This document shows, in pieces, positions 10,595 through 18,880 of a stretch of DNA of 64,000 nt. The notes under the pieces are model-generated. The model ran no database searches and was not told where the DNA came from. It saw only the letters and a list, made by a program, of their open reading frames with translations. Where the stretch lies: the NCBI RefSeq assembly GCF_013409645.1, contig NZ_JACCBG010000001.1, forward strand, positions 310,001-374,000. The letters are read 5' to 3'. Position 1 is the stretch's first letter. Each line of letters starts with the position of its first letter. This DNA is from Nocardioides panaciterrulae (GTDB lineage: Bacteria; Actinomycetota; Actinomycetes; Propionibacteriales; Nocardioidaceae). The translations under genes were made by a program, and so were the position numbers.

Positions 10595-10622
10595 ATATTA
10601 CTCACGCGAGTCCGGCTGTCAA
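10595..10622 (-). promoter_or_regulatory. predicted sigma-70-type promoter for livKHMGF
   Basis: On the minus strand, TTGACA (10622-10617) is followed after exactly 16 nt by TAATAT (10600-10595), a near-consensus housekeeping promoter. It would start transcription about 95 nt before the livK ATG. A partly palindromic and repetitive AT-richer stretch (TGATGTGTGATGTGTGGCAT, 10577-10596) overlaps the -10 on the downstream side, where a GntR/FCD repressor would be expected to act. The putA promoter must lie in the same 241-bp gap. Confidence 0.65.
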
Positions 10623-10731
10623 CGCCCTCGGCGCTGACCGCCGGGAGCCGGTACGTCGGGGCATCCGCGCCCGACGCCGCGACGCACGCCGCGTCGAGAC
10701 CGTCCCGAGTCCCTCCAGAACTGAGACGCCC

Positions 10732-13700
10732 ATGACCACTGAGATCCGTCACCCGCTGCCGACGCCGTCGGCCAACCAGGACCTCGCCGAGGCCTGCGTC
10801 GAGCTCGTCCGTCGGTGGTTGCGCGAGGCTGCGCAGATCCCTGACGACGCGGCGGCGAGTCGGTTGGCCGCCGTGCTGCGGGACCCGGCCGGTCTGGACT
10901 TCACGGTGGGGTTCGTCGATCGGGTCATCCGTCCGGAGGACGCGCGCGTGGCGGCGCGCAACTTCGCCCTGCTCGCCCGCGACGCCCCGGCCTTCCTGCC
11001 GTGGCACCTGCGCGCCGCTGTCCGCCTCGGCGGAGTCGCCGGCCAGATCGCGCCGCGACTGGTGATCCCCGTCGTACGCCGCACGCTGCGCTCGATGGTG
11101 TCCCACCTGATCATCGACGCGACGCCGGCGCGGCTGGGCCGGTCCATCGCCGAGGTCAGCAAGCGCGGCGCACGGCTCAACGTCAACCTGCTGGGGGAGG
11201 CCGTCCTGGGGCAGGCCGAGGCGGCTCGCCGTCTCCAGGGCACCCGCGACCTGCTGGAACGCGACGACGTCGACTACGTCTCGATCAAGGTCTCGTCCAT
11301 GGTCGCGCCCCACTCGCCGTGGGCGTTCGACGCCGCGGTCGACCACGTCGTCGCCGAGCTCACGCCCCTGTACCAGCGTGCCGCCGCCGCACCGGGCCGC
11401 AAGTTCATCAACCTCGACATGGAGGAGTACAAGGACCTCGACCTGACGATCGCAGTCTTCACCCGCCTGCTCGACCAGCCCGCGCTGCTCGATCTCGAGG
11501 CCGGCATCGTGCTGCAGGCCTACCTCCCCGACTCCCTCTCCGCGATGATGCACCTGCAGGACTGGGCGGCCCGGCGGCGCGCCAGGGGCGGAGCCCGGAT
11601 CAAGGTCCGCATCGTCAAGGGCGCCAACCTGCCGATGGAGCGTGCGGAGGCGTCCCTGCACGGCTGGCCCCTGGCCACGTGGAGCACGAAGGTCGACACC
11701 GACACCCACTACAAGCGCGTCATCGACTACGCCTTGCGGCCCGAGCACGTGGCCAACGTGCGGCTGGGTGTCGCCGGGCACAACCTCTTCGACCTGGCCT
11801 TCGCCTGGTTGTTGGCCGGCGAGCGCGGCGTTCGCGAGGAGATGGACATCGAGATGCTCCTGGGGATGGCCCAGGGGCAGGCCGAGGTGGTCCGGCGCGA
11901 GGTGGGCGACCTGCTGCTCTACACCCCTGTGGTGCACCCCGGGGAGTTCGACGTCGCCATCGCCTACCTCATCCGCCGCCTCGAGGAGGGGGCGAGCAAC
12001 GAGAACTTCATGTCGGCGGTCTTCGAGCTGCACGACGACTCCGAGCTCTTCGCCCGCGAGGAGATGCGCTTCCGCGCCTCCCTCGCCGCGCTCGACGACT
12101 CGGTCCCCGCGCCGCGACGCAGCCAGAACCGCCTCGAGCAGCCGGTCGTCGAGGACCGCTCCGGGTTCTACAACACCCCGGACACGGACCCGTCGCTGGA
12201 GCCGAACCGGCAGTGGGGCCGCAACGTCCTCGCGCAGGTCGACGGCTCGACCCGCGGGGTCGACACCGTGCGTGCCTGCACCATCACCGACGAGGACACG
12301 CTCGAGCAGGTCCTCGCCACCGCGGTCGCCCAGGCCCCGCACTGGGCAGCGCGTACCGCGGCCGAGCGGGCCGTGGTCCTCGAGGAGGCTGCTCGCGTGC
12401 TCGAGCAGCGGCGCGGCGAGCTGGCCGAGGTGATGGCCTCGGAGACCGGCAAGACCCTGGACCAGTCCGATCCCGAGATCTCCGAGGCCATCGACTTCGC
12501 CCGCTACTACGCCGAGCTGGCGCGTGGGCTCGAGACGGTCGACGGTGCCACCTTCGTGCCGTGCGCCCTGACGGTCGTGACGCCGCCCTGGAACTTCCCC
12601 GTGGCGATCCCGGCGGGATCCACGCTCGCCGCGCTCGCAGCGGGTTCGGCCGTGATCATCAAGCCGGCACCGCAGGCGCGGCGGTGTGGTTCGGTCCTGG
12701 TGGAGGCGTTGTGGGAGGCCGGGATCCCTCGCGACGTGCTGCACCTCGTGCACGTCGAGGAGTCCGACCTGGGTCGCCGGCTGGTAGCCGATCCGCGGGT
12801 CGACCGGCTGATCCTGACCGGCGGCTTCGAGACAGCCGAGCTGTTCCGCTCGTTCCGCGCTGACCTCCCCCTGCTGGCCGAGACCAGCGGCAAGAACGCC
12901 ATCGTCGTGACGCCGAGCGCTGACCTCGACCTCGCGGCCGCCGACGTGGCCCAGTCCGCCTTCGGGCACGCGGGGCAGAAGTGCTCGGCGGCCTCACTGG
13001 TCATCCTGGTCGGTTCGGTGGGAGAGTCCGAACGCTTCGCCCGGCAGCTGGTTGACGCCGTCTCGTCACTGACGGTGGGCCGGCCGGCGGAGGCCACCAC
13101 GCAGATGGGACCGATCGTCGAGCCGGCCAGTGGGAAGCTGTTGTCTGCTCTCACCACACTGGGTGCCGGCGAGTCATGGTTGATCGAACCGCAGCGGCTC
13201 GACGACACCGGGACCCTGTGGTCACCCGGCGTTCGTGACGGGGTGGTCGCGGGCTCCGAGTTCCACCTGACCGAGTACTTCGGTCCGGTCCTCGGGATCA
13301 TGAGGGCGGCATCCCTCGAGGACGCCATCGTGCTCCAGAATCGCGTCGACTACGGACTGACGGCCGGTCTGCACTCGCTCGACCGTCAAGAGATCGCCAT
13401 CTGGCTCGAACGCGTCGAAGCCGGGAACGCCTACGTCAACCGAGGGATCACCGGCGCCATTGTCCGCCGTCAGCCCTTCGGTGGCTGGAAGAAGTCTGCA
13501 GTCGGGACCGGGACCAAGGCCGGGGGACCGAACTACCTGTTGGGCCTGGGCGACTGGACTCCGGGCGTAGCCGAGCGTGGGGCGGCCCCGGCCGGCGATG
13601 CCCTAGAGCTGTTGGCCTGCGCGTCCGGCTCCGGTGTCGGTGGCGAGGAGCTGATGTCGTTGAGCCGGGCGCTGGAGAGCGACCAGCTGGCCTGGCTCGA

Positions 13701-14175
13701 CCATTTCGGCATCGCGACCGATCCGTCCGCGCTGGAGGCGGAGCGCAACGTCTTCCGCTACCGCCCGCTCCCGGTCGTGGTACGCCGTGCGACCGGAGGT
13801 GGCCTGGGCGATCTGATCCGGGTGCTGGCAGCCGGGCGGCGCGCCGGCTCGGCGATGCAGGTGTCAACGGCCGAGCCGCTGCCTGTGCGGCTCGAGTCGA
13901 TCCTGACCGGTTGGTCGGTGCACCTCACGGTCGAGTCCGACGAGGCCTTCGCTGCGCGGGTGCGGTCGATGGCGTCAGCCCGCGTGCGACTCGTGGGCGG
14001 CGATGGACCCGCATTGCTGCGCAGCGTCGACGGCCGTCCCGACGTGTCGGTGCACGCCCAGCCGGTCACCGAGGCCGGCCGGCTCGAGCTGCTGCCCTTC
14101 CTGCGCGAGCAGTCCATCAGCATCACGGCCCACCGCTTCGGCACCCCTGACCACCTCACCGATGGCCTGCTGTGA
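10732..14175 (+). CDS. putA: bifunctional proline dehydrogenase / L-glutamate gamma-semialdehyde dehydrogenase (PutA)
   Basis: A 1147-residue fused enzyme that oxidises proline to P5C (FAD-dependent) and then glutamate semialdehyde to glutamate (NAD-dependent). The N-terminal PRODH barrel includes YVSIKVSSM, KVRIVKGANLPMERAE (about residues 290-305) and RRLEEGASNENF. The dehydrogenase half has TPPWNFPVAIPAGS, the general base Glu717 in AETSGKN, the catalytic Cys751 in GQKCSA and the YFGPVLGI motif. A further ~140-residue C-terminal region follows, as in long actinobacterial PutA. ATG 10732 gives the usual MTTEIRHP-type start. It is divergent from the Liv transporter and is followed after 34 nt by a glutamate dehydrogenase remnant. 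Confidence 0.95.
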   Translation: MTTEIRHPLPTPSANQDLAEACVELVRRWLREAAQIPDDAAASRLAAVLRDPAGLDFTVGFVDRVIRPEDARVAARNFALLARDAPAFLPWHLRAAVRLGGVAGQIAPRLVIPVVRRTLRSMVSHLIIDATPARLGRSIAEVSKRGARLNVNLLGEAVLGQAEAARRLQGTRDLLERDDVDYVSIKVSSMVAPHSPWAFDAAVDHVVAELTPLYQRAAAAPGRKFINLDMEEYKDLDLTIAVFTRLLDQPALLDLEAGIVLQAYLPDSLSAMMHLQDWAARRRARGGARIKVRIVKGANLPMERAEASLHGWPLATWSTKVDTDTHYKRVIDYALRPEHVANVRLGVAGHNLFDLAFAWLLAGERGVREEMDIEMLLGMAQGQAEVVRREVGDLLLYTPVVHPGEFDVAIAYLIRRLEEGASNENFMSAVFELHDDSELFAREEMRFRASLAALDDSVPAPRRSQNRLEQPVVEDRSGFYNTPDTDPSLEPNRQWGRNVLAQVDGSTRGVDTVRACTITDEDTLEQVLATAVAQAPHWAARTAAERAVVLEEAARVLEQRRGELAEVMASETGKTLDQSDPEISEAIDFARYYAELARGLETVDGATFVPCALTVVTPPWNFPVAIPAGSTLAALAAGSAVIIKPAPQARRCGSVLVEALWEAGIPRDVLHLVHVEESDLGRRLVADPRVDRLILTGGFETAELFRSFRADLPLLAETSGKNAIVVTPSADLDLAAADVAQSAFGHAGQKCSAASLVILVGSVGESERFARQLVDAVSSLTVGRPAEATTQMGPIVEPASGKLLSALTTLGAGESWLIEPQRLDDTGTLWSPGVRDGVVAGSEFHLTEYFGPVLGIMRAASLEDAIVLQNRVDYGLTAGLHSLDRQEIAIWLERVEAGNAYVNRGITGAIVRRQPFGGWKKSAVGTGTKAGGPNYLLGLGDWTPGVAERGAAPAGDALELLACASGSGVGGEELMSLSRALESDQLAWLDHFGIATDPSALEAERNVFRYRPLPVVVRRATGGGLGDLIRVLAAGRRAGSAMQVSTAEPLPVRLESILTGWSVHLTVESDEAFAARVRSMASARVRLVGGDGPALLRSVDGRPDVSVHAQPVTEAGRLELLPFLREQSISITAHRFGTPDHLTDGLL

Positions 14176-14209
14176 CGCAGCCGATCCCCCTCGAAGACGG
14201 AGACCTGTC

Positions 14210-14455
14210 CTGACCATCACCGTTCCGACCACGTCCGCACCTCGCCAGGCGACGGCCGGGTCCCAGGCGCTCGCCAACGCCCAGCACCAGCTGGCGAGGG
14301 CAGTCGAGATCCTCGGTCTCGAGGACGGAGTGCACCAGCTGCTGGCCCGGTCGCGGCGCGGCGTACGTCGGCACGCTCGGCGGGCTGGTGCGGGCGCGGG
14401 ACCGGTCCTGACCGCGGCCCCGCCGGCCAGCTGGGCCCGGGGGCGCGTGTCCTAG
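14210..14455 (+). pseudogene. truncated glutamate dehydrogenase N-terminus fused to the right direct repeat
   Basis: Reading from CTG 14210 gives LTITVPTTSAP and then ALANAQHQLARAVEILGL and DGVHQLLA, the N-terminal helix of NAD(P)-glutamate dehydrogenases. Homology ends at about 14347; a complete enzyme would continue for some 370 more residues. The frame then runs through the 59-bp repeat copy and stops at 14455. A GGAG lies 7 nt before the CTG where family members start with ATG, so the start codon may also be mutated. Its position directly behind putA suggests an original proline-to-glutamate-to-2-oxoglutarate operon cut off by the recombination at the repeat. Confidence 0.75.
14353..14411 (+). 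repeat. 59-bp direct repeat, right copy
   Basis: This is the second copy of the 3' end of the propeller-like gene (2827-2885), in the same orientation and with 58 of 59 bases identical. Here it is not preceded by the rest of that gene but by a glutamate dehydrogenase fragment, in a different reading frame. It marks the right boundary of the bracketed segment, and the ABC-F gene starts 54 bp further on. Confidence 0.9.
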
Positions 14456-14464
14456 GCTCGCCCG

Positions 14465-16123
14465 ATGACCGCCACCCTCGTCGCCAAGGCGCTGTCCGGC
14501 GGCCACGGCCACCGGGTGCTGTTCGAGGGGCTGGACCTCACCGTCGCCCCCGGAGACGTGGTCGGCGTGGTCGGCGCCAACGGCGCCGGGAAGTCGACGC
14601 TGCTGGGCCTGCTCGCCGGGGCGGCGACGCCGTTCGCGGGCACCGTCGCGTGCGCACCGAGCGACGCCTTCGTCGGCTGGCTGCCTCAGGAGCACGAGCG
14701 GGTGCCCGGCGAGACCGTGGCGCAGTACCTGGCCCGGCGTACCGGCGCGGCCGAGGCGACCGCGGCGATGGAGGCCACCGCGGCGGGCCTCGCCTCGGAC
14801 GAGCCGGCGGCCCACGACGCCTACGCCGTCGCGTTCGACCGGTGGCTGGCGAGCGGCGCGGCCGACCTCGAGGACCGGATCGGGCCGGTGCTCGCCGACC
14901 TCGGGCTCGACGCCGGCACCGATGCGCCGATGACCTCGCTCTCCGGTGGCCAGGCCGCGCGCGTGGCGCTGGCCGCGCTGCTGCTCAGCCGGTTCGACGT
15001 CGCGCTGCTCGACGAGCCGACCAACGACCTCGACCTCGACGGGCTCGCGCGGCTGGAGGCCTTCGTGCAGGGCCTGCGCGGCGGCGTCGTGCTGGTCTCG
15101 CACGACCGGGAGTTCCTGGCTCGGTGTGTCACCCGGATCGTCGAGCTCGACCTGGCCCAGGGACAGGTCACGGTCTACGACGGCGGCTACGAGGCGTTCC
15201 TCGAGGAGCGCGCCGTCGGCCGCCGCCATGCCCGGGAGGCCTACGAGCAGTACGCCGAGACCCGCGCCGACCTGGTGGCGCGGGCGCGCACCCAGCGCGA
15301 GTGGAGCTCGCAAGGGGTGCGCAACGCGATGCGGAAGAACCCCGACAACGACAAGGTCCGCCGGCGCGCGGCCACCGAGTCGTCGGAGAAGCAGGCCCAG
15401 AAGGTGCGGCAGATGGAGTCGCGGATCGCCCGGCTCGAGGAGGTCGAGGAGCCGCGCAAGGAGTGGTCGCTGCAGTTCGGCATCGCCGCGGCGCCGCGGT
15501 CGAGCTCGGTGGTCGCCACCCTCAACCAGGCCACCCTCGGACTCGGCGGGTTCGAGCTCGGCCCGGTCTCCGCCCAGGTGAGCGCCGGCGATCGGATCGG
15601 CATCACCGGCCCCAACGGGGCCGGCAAGACCACGCTGCTCCGGCTGCTCCTCGGCCACACCGCGCCGGACACGGGCACGGCGTCGCTGGGTGCCTCCGTC
15701 GCGGTCGGCGTGATCGACCAGGCCCGCACCGGACTCGACGACGCGCTGCCGCTCGGGGCCGCCTTCGAGGCGGTCGTGCCGGAGCTGACGCAGGCCGAGG
15801 TGCGGACGCTCCTCGCCAAGTTCGGCCTGAAGGCCGACCAGGTCACCAGCCGGGTCGACCGGCTCTCGCCCGGCGAGCGCACCCGCGCGGCCATGGCGCT
15901 GCTGCAGGCCCGCGGCGTCAACCTGCTCGTGCTCGACGAGCCCACCAACCATCTCGACCTGCCGGCCATCGAACAGCTCGAGCAGGCGCTGGAGGCCTAC
16001 GACGGCGCGTTGCTGCTGGTCTCCCACGACCGGCGGCTGCTCGCCAACGTGCGCCTCGACCAGCGGTGGCACGTCGACGGCGGCCGGGTCGTCGTCCGGC
16101 ACGGAGGAGACGGGCCCACCTGA
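14465..16123 (+). CDS. ABC-F family ATPase (ribosome-associated type)
   Basis: A 552-residue protein with two ABC ATPase domains in one chain and no membrane segments, as in the ABC-F family that acts on the ribosome (translation factors or antibiotic-resistance proteins). Domain 1 has Walker [10 protein letters not shown], signature [12 protein letters not shown] and Walker [12 protein letters not shown]. Domain 2 has [21 protein letters not shown] and [10 protein letters not shown]. Between them is a charged linker (about residues 240-330: [20 protein letters not shown]) typical of the P-site-tRNA-interaction motif. Whether it confers resistance cannot be judged. Its stop codon lies in a triplicated 13-bp repeat. 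Confidence 0.9.
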   Translation: MTATLVAKALSGGHGHRVLFEGLDLTVAPGDVVGVVGANGAGKSTLLGLLAGAATPFAGTVACAPSDAFVGWLPQEHERVPGETVAQYLARRTGAAEATAAMEATAAGLASDEPAAHDAYAVAFDRWLASGAADLEDRIGPVLADLGLDAGTDAPMTSLSGGQAARVALAALLLSRFDVALLDEPTNDLDLDGLARLEAFVQGLRGGVVLVSHDREFLARCVTRIVELDLAQGQVTVYDGGYEAFLEERAVGRRHAREAYEQYAETRADLVARARTQREWSSQGVRNAMRKNPDNDKVRRRAATESSEKQAQKVRQMESRIARLEEVEEPRKEWSLQFGIAAAPRSSSVVATLNQATLGLGGFELGPVSAQVSAGDRIGITGPNGAGKTTLLRLLLGHTAPDTGTASLGASVAVGVIDQARTGLDDALPLGAAFEAVVPELTQAEVRTLLAKFGLKADQVTSRVDRLSPGERTRAAMALLQARGVNLLVLDEPTNHLDLPAIEQLEQALEAYDGALLLVSHDRRLLANVRLDQRWHVDGGRVVVRHGGDGPT

Positions 16124-16150
16124 CGGGCCCACCTGACGGGAACACCTGAC
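16112..16150 (+). repeat. 13-bp tandem repeat, 3 copies, spanning the ABC-F stop codon
   Basis: The unit GGGCCCACCTGAC occurs at 16112-16124 and 16125-16137, and as GGGAACACCTGAC at 16138-16150. Every unit contains a TGA; the first serves as the ABC-F stop. The simplest explanation is replication slippage. Confidence 0.85.
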
Positions 16151-16250
16151 GGGCCGGCCCGACGGCGCCCCTGGGAGGGGGCTCGCTGCCCCGGGAAGGC
16201 GTAGTGTCGGGACACGGAGCCATTCAGGCTTCCTCTCAGAGAGTTCCCCC

Positions 16251-16385
16251 ATGAGCGACAAGTCGCCGCGACAGAACATGTCCAAGAAGTCCGGGAAGTC
16301 CATCAAGGAGAAGCGCGCGGAGAAGCGCAGCCACGGGGCCGAGGAGACCCTCACGGACAAGATCCACCCGCCGAAGAAGAAGTGA
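16251..16385 (+). CDS. small basic protein (44 aa) translationally coupled to the next gene
   Basis: A 44-residue, highly charged protein, MSDKSPRQNMSKKSGKSIKE onward, ending in HPPKKK. It has 13 Lys and 4 Arg, no Cys and no Trp, and no predicted membrane segment. Short proteins with this MSDKSPRQNMSKKSGKS type of N-terminus recur in actinobacteria, but I know of no assigned function; nucleic-acid or ribosome binding is a guess from the charge. The start ATG is preceded by a purine-poor region (GAGAG 8-12 nt upstream). The stop overlaps the next gene's GTG by 4 nt (GTGA), so the two are very probably co-translated. Confidence 0.75.
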   Translation: MSDKSPRQNMSKKSGKSIKEKRAEKRSHGAEETLTDKIHPPKKK

Positions 16386-17524
16386 CGCTCCTGGGTCTCG
16401 GCGTGATCGGCTCGTCCGCGAAGGAGAACGAGCACCGACTGCCGCTGCACCCCGAGCACCTGCCCCACCTGGACGCCGACCTGCGGGCGCGCCTCACGCT
16501 CGAGCACGGGTACGGCGCCAGGTTCGGCGTCGCCGACGAGGCGCTCAGCGAGCACGTCGCCGGGTTCGCGTCGCGCGCGGAGATCCTGGCCGACTCCGAG
16601 GTGGTGCTGCTCCCGAAGCCGCAACACTCCGACGTCGCGGCGCTCGGCCCCGGGCAGGTGCTGTGGGGCTGGCCGCACTGCGTCCAGGACCGGGAGCTCA
16701 CCCAGCTGGCCATCGACCGGCGGCTGACCGTGGTCGCCTTCGAGGCGATGAACCACTGGACCCGGGACGGCGGGGTCGGCCTGCACGTGTTCCACAAGAA
16801 CAACGAGCTCGCCGGCTACTGCTCGGTGCTCCACGCGCTCCAGCTGGCGGGCCTGACCGGGGACTACGGCCGGCGTCTGACCGCGGTGGTGATCGGGTTC
16901 GGCGCGACCGCGCGAGGGGCCGTGACCGCGCTCAACGCGCACGGTGTGCACCAGGTCGTGGTGTTGACCAACCGCGCGGTGGCGGCCGTCGGCTCACCGA
17001 TCCACTCGGTGGTGATCCGGCAGTTCGACCACGAGCCGGACGGTGAGCAGCTGAACCACGTGATCACCGAGCGAGGCCGCGAGCCGTTGGCGGCCTTCCT
17101 GGCCGAGCGGGACATCGTGGTCAACTGCACGCTGCAGGACCCCGCCAAGCCGCTGGTGTACCTCCGGACGACCGACCTGGCCGGGTTCCGCCCCGGCAGT
17201 GTCATCGTCGACGTGTCCTGCGACCTGGGCATGGGGTTCGACTGGGCGCGCCCGACGAGCTTCGAGGAGCCGGCCTTCGTGGTGGGCGACAACGTCCTCT
17301 ACTACGCGGTCGACCACAGCCCGTCGTACCTGTGGAGCTCGGCCACCTGGGAGAACAGCAGCGCGTTGCTCCCGTTCCTGCGGCCGATGCTCGAGGGCGG
17401 CACCGCCTGGGACGCGGACGAGACGCTGAGCCGGGCCATCGCGATCCGGGACGGGCAGGTGGTCGATCCCGCGATCCTGGCCTTCCAGGGGCGGAGCGTG
17501 CACCCGCCGTACGACGCGGCCTGA
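16382..17524 (+). CDS. alanine dehydrogenase / N5-(carboxyethyl)ornithine synthase-like oxidoreductase
   Basis: A 380-residue NAD(P)-dependent oxidoreductase of the alanine dehydrogenase superfamily, closest by memory to N5-(carboxyethyl)ornithine synthase (which condenses ornithine and pyruvate). The N-terminal substrate domain has SSAKENEHRLPLHP (compare the KENE-R pattern of alanine dehydrogenases), and the Rossmann motif is VVIGFGATARGAV (about residues 163-175). Further features are VNCTLQDPAKP and the VDVSCDLGMGFDWARPT segment. It starts with GTG overlapping the stop of the small basic protein. The specific substrate is uncertain. Confidence 0.72.
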   Translation: MTLLGLGVIGSSAKENEHRLPLHPEHLPHLDADLRARLTLEHGYGARFGVADEALSEHVAGFASRAEILADSEVVLLPKPQHSDVAALGPGQVLWGWPHCVQDRELTQLAIDRRLTVVAFEAMNHWTRDGGVGLHVFHKNNELAGYCSVLHALQLAGLTGDYGRRLTAVVIGFGATARGAVTALNAHGVHQVVVLTNRAVAAVGSPIHSVVIRQFDHEPDGEQLNHVITERGREPLAAFLAERDIVVNCTLQDPAKPLVYLRTTDLAGFRPGSVIVDVSCDLGMGFDWARPTSFEEPAFVVGDNVLYYAVDHSPSYLWSSATWENSSALLPFLRPMLEGGTAWDADETLSRAIAIRDGQVVDPAILAFQGRSVHPPYDAA

Positions 17525-17543
17525 CCGCTAGGCCTGACCGCTA
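17518..17543 (+). repeat. 13-bp tandem duplication containing two convergent stop codons
   Basis: GGCCTGACCGCTA is perfectly duplicated (17518-17530, 17531-17543). The first copy carries the TGA of the CEOS-like gene, and the second carries the TAG (on the minus strand, 17543-17541) of the YrhK-like gene. The duplication therefore joins the ends of two convergent genes. Confidence 0.88.
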
Positions 17544-17819
17544 GAAGTCGTTCGCCGGATCCAGCCCGCTCCCGCCGATCCGGCGGATGTGCACCTGTCG
17601 CGCGAAGCGGATCACCGGACGGATCAGGAACTCGATGCTGCCGAGCAGGAAGCACCAGGTCGCGGCCATGGTCGTGGACTCCCAGAAGAACAGGATGCTT
17701 CCGACCAGGAACCACAGGGCGATGACCACGTCGTTGGCGATGCTGAGCGCTTCGTACCGCTGACGGATGACGAGCTCGTCGTGGCCGATGTCGAGCTTCA
17801 GGGCGCTCTGGGAAGTCAT
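17541..17819 (-). CDS. YrhK domain small membrane protein
   Basis: A 92-residue protein with two membrane helices (about residues 31-50 and 53-75) in the YrhK arrangement: a polar start with ELVIRQRYEALSIANDVVI, then WFLVGSILFFW and a short loop before FLLGSIEFLIRPVIRF. YrhK-type proteins are small inner-membrane proteins of unknown role. I chose ATG 17819 because AGGAGAG stands 4-10 nt upstream; the longer frame to 17909 has no such support. Its stop codon is inside the second copy of the local 13-bp duplication. Confidence 0.8.
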   Translation of the reverse strand: MTSQSALKLDIGHDELVIRQRYEALSIANDVVIALWFLVGSILFFWESTTMAATWCFLLGSIEFLIRPVIRFARQVHIRRIGGSGLDPANDF

Positions 17820-18143
17820 GACTCTCCTGGTGTTCGGGGAACTGTGCCAGCCCCTCCGTGCCCGGAGACCACCCGGTTCACGCGTGGGGCACCGGGCGAG
17901 CGTCGTCACGTCGCGCAGGAGGGCGCCCCGCCGCGGCGCCCGGCGCGCGTCGCTCCAGCTGGACCGGGTCCGGGAGCGCGGGATAGTCCGTGACGTTTGG
18001 GCCCCTTACTGACGCGTAGCGGGGCCGGATCGTCACGGACTACCCCGTCGGATCGCCCGGGCGACCCCGCTCCTGGACCTCGCGGGCTTCCGGCGCCAGC
18101 AGCTCGACGCGCGCGGGCATCCCCGGCTGACGGCCGCGGGCGC
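17820..18143 (-). other. intergenic region with a long imperfect hairpin
   Basis: There is no convincing gene in these 324 bp. The side next to 17820 holds the AGGAG of the YrhK-like gene. The middle holds the nested inverted repeat at 17984-18042. The rest is GC-rich sequence in which I see no codon pattern or further motif. Confidence 0.6.
17984..18042. repeat. nested inverted repeat (12-bp outer arms, 6-bp inner arms)
   Basis: The outer arms TAGTCCGTGACG (17984-17995) and CGTCACGGACTA (18031-18042) are perfectly complementary. Inner arms GGCCCC (18000-18005) and GGGGCC (18021-18026) enclose TTACTGACGCGTAGC. It lies about 100 bp downstream of the 18144-18728 membrane gene and upstream of the YrhK-like gene, both on the minus strand. 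It could be a terminator or a dispersed palindromic element. No T-tract follows. Confidence 0.7.
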
Positions 18144-18728
18144 TCAGCCGGCCCGGCCCGCGACCCGCCGCGTCAACGTCACGCCGAAGGCGACGAGGAA
18201 CCCGGCGAGCAGCAGCGGCATCGGGCCGGACGCGGCGAACGTGCCGAGGATCCAGAGCGCCGGCCAGAGCCCCAGCAGCCACCTCGGCAGCAGCCCGGTC
18301 CGCCACGAGCCGGCGGCCAGCAACGCCACGCCGACGAAGCTCAACACCGTGAAGATCGGGTACGACGGGCCCCAGCGCACCTCCGCGCCGATGGCGACCG
18401 AGACGAGCAGCTGCACGAACAGCTCGGTGAGGGCGATCGTGTTCACCCAGACCCCGATCGTGCCGAGCCGGCCGTCCGCGCCGTGCTGCAGCCTGTGGAC
18501 CCCGAGCGCGAGACCGATCCCCACCAGGGCGAACGGCAGCCCCATGGCGGTGTACCAGTAGTCGGCGGTGTACCTGAAGTCGCCCTCGCTGATCGTGGTG
18601 AAGAACGTCCCGACGACCGCGAAGACGACGAGGGGGACGAGGCTGGCGGCCACGGACAGCTGTGCGAGCCGCAGCCAGGTCGCGTCGGACTGCGCCCGGC
18701 TCGGAGCGGTGAGGCTGGTGCTGGTCAT
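18144..18728 (-). CDS. hypothetical multi-pass membrane protein
   Basis: A 194-residue protein with about five to six hydrophobic helices (residues about 22-45, 60-76, 92-112, 122-140, 148-165 and 168-184) and a short polar N-terminus rich in Ser/Thr. I do not recognise a family signature. The regular helix spacing and lack of charged catalytic residues suggest a small integral membrane protein of unknown role. It is divergent from the histidine kinase gene (152 bp apart), so the two may share a regulatory region. Confidence 0.65.
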   Translation of the reverse strand: MTSTSLTAPSRAQSDATWLRLAQLSVAASLVPLVVFAVVGTFFTTISEGDFRYTADYWYTAMGLPFALVGIGLALGVHRLQHGADGRLGTIGVWVNTIALTELFVQLLVSVAIGAEVRWGPSYPIFTVLSFVGVALLAAGSWRTGLLPRWLLGLWPALWILGTFAASGPMPLLLAGFLVAFGVTLTRRVAGRAG

Positions 18729-18880
18729 GGGTCTTCCTTCCTGAGGTGGGGTGTGGTCCCTCAGGACGCTACGAACGCGGCGCCGCCCCGTCGTCCGCCC
18801 GCAGACCGACCGCGGGTCCTGCTTGCGGCGTCCTCCTGAAGGAGGACCCCACGGCCGCCCGGGAGACCTACGCTGAGCGG

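Noticed and set aside
10579..10731. N-terminal extension of PutA from 10579
   Set aside because: The 51 extra residues are unlike PutA and overlap the livK promoter. ATG 10732 gives a family-like start.
18007..18020. Third copy of the fatty-acid-regulon motif
   Set aside because: TTACTGACGCGTAG matches only loosely and lies inside a hairpin with no fatty-acid gene nearby.
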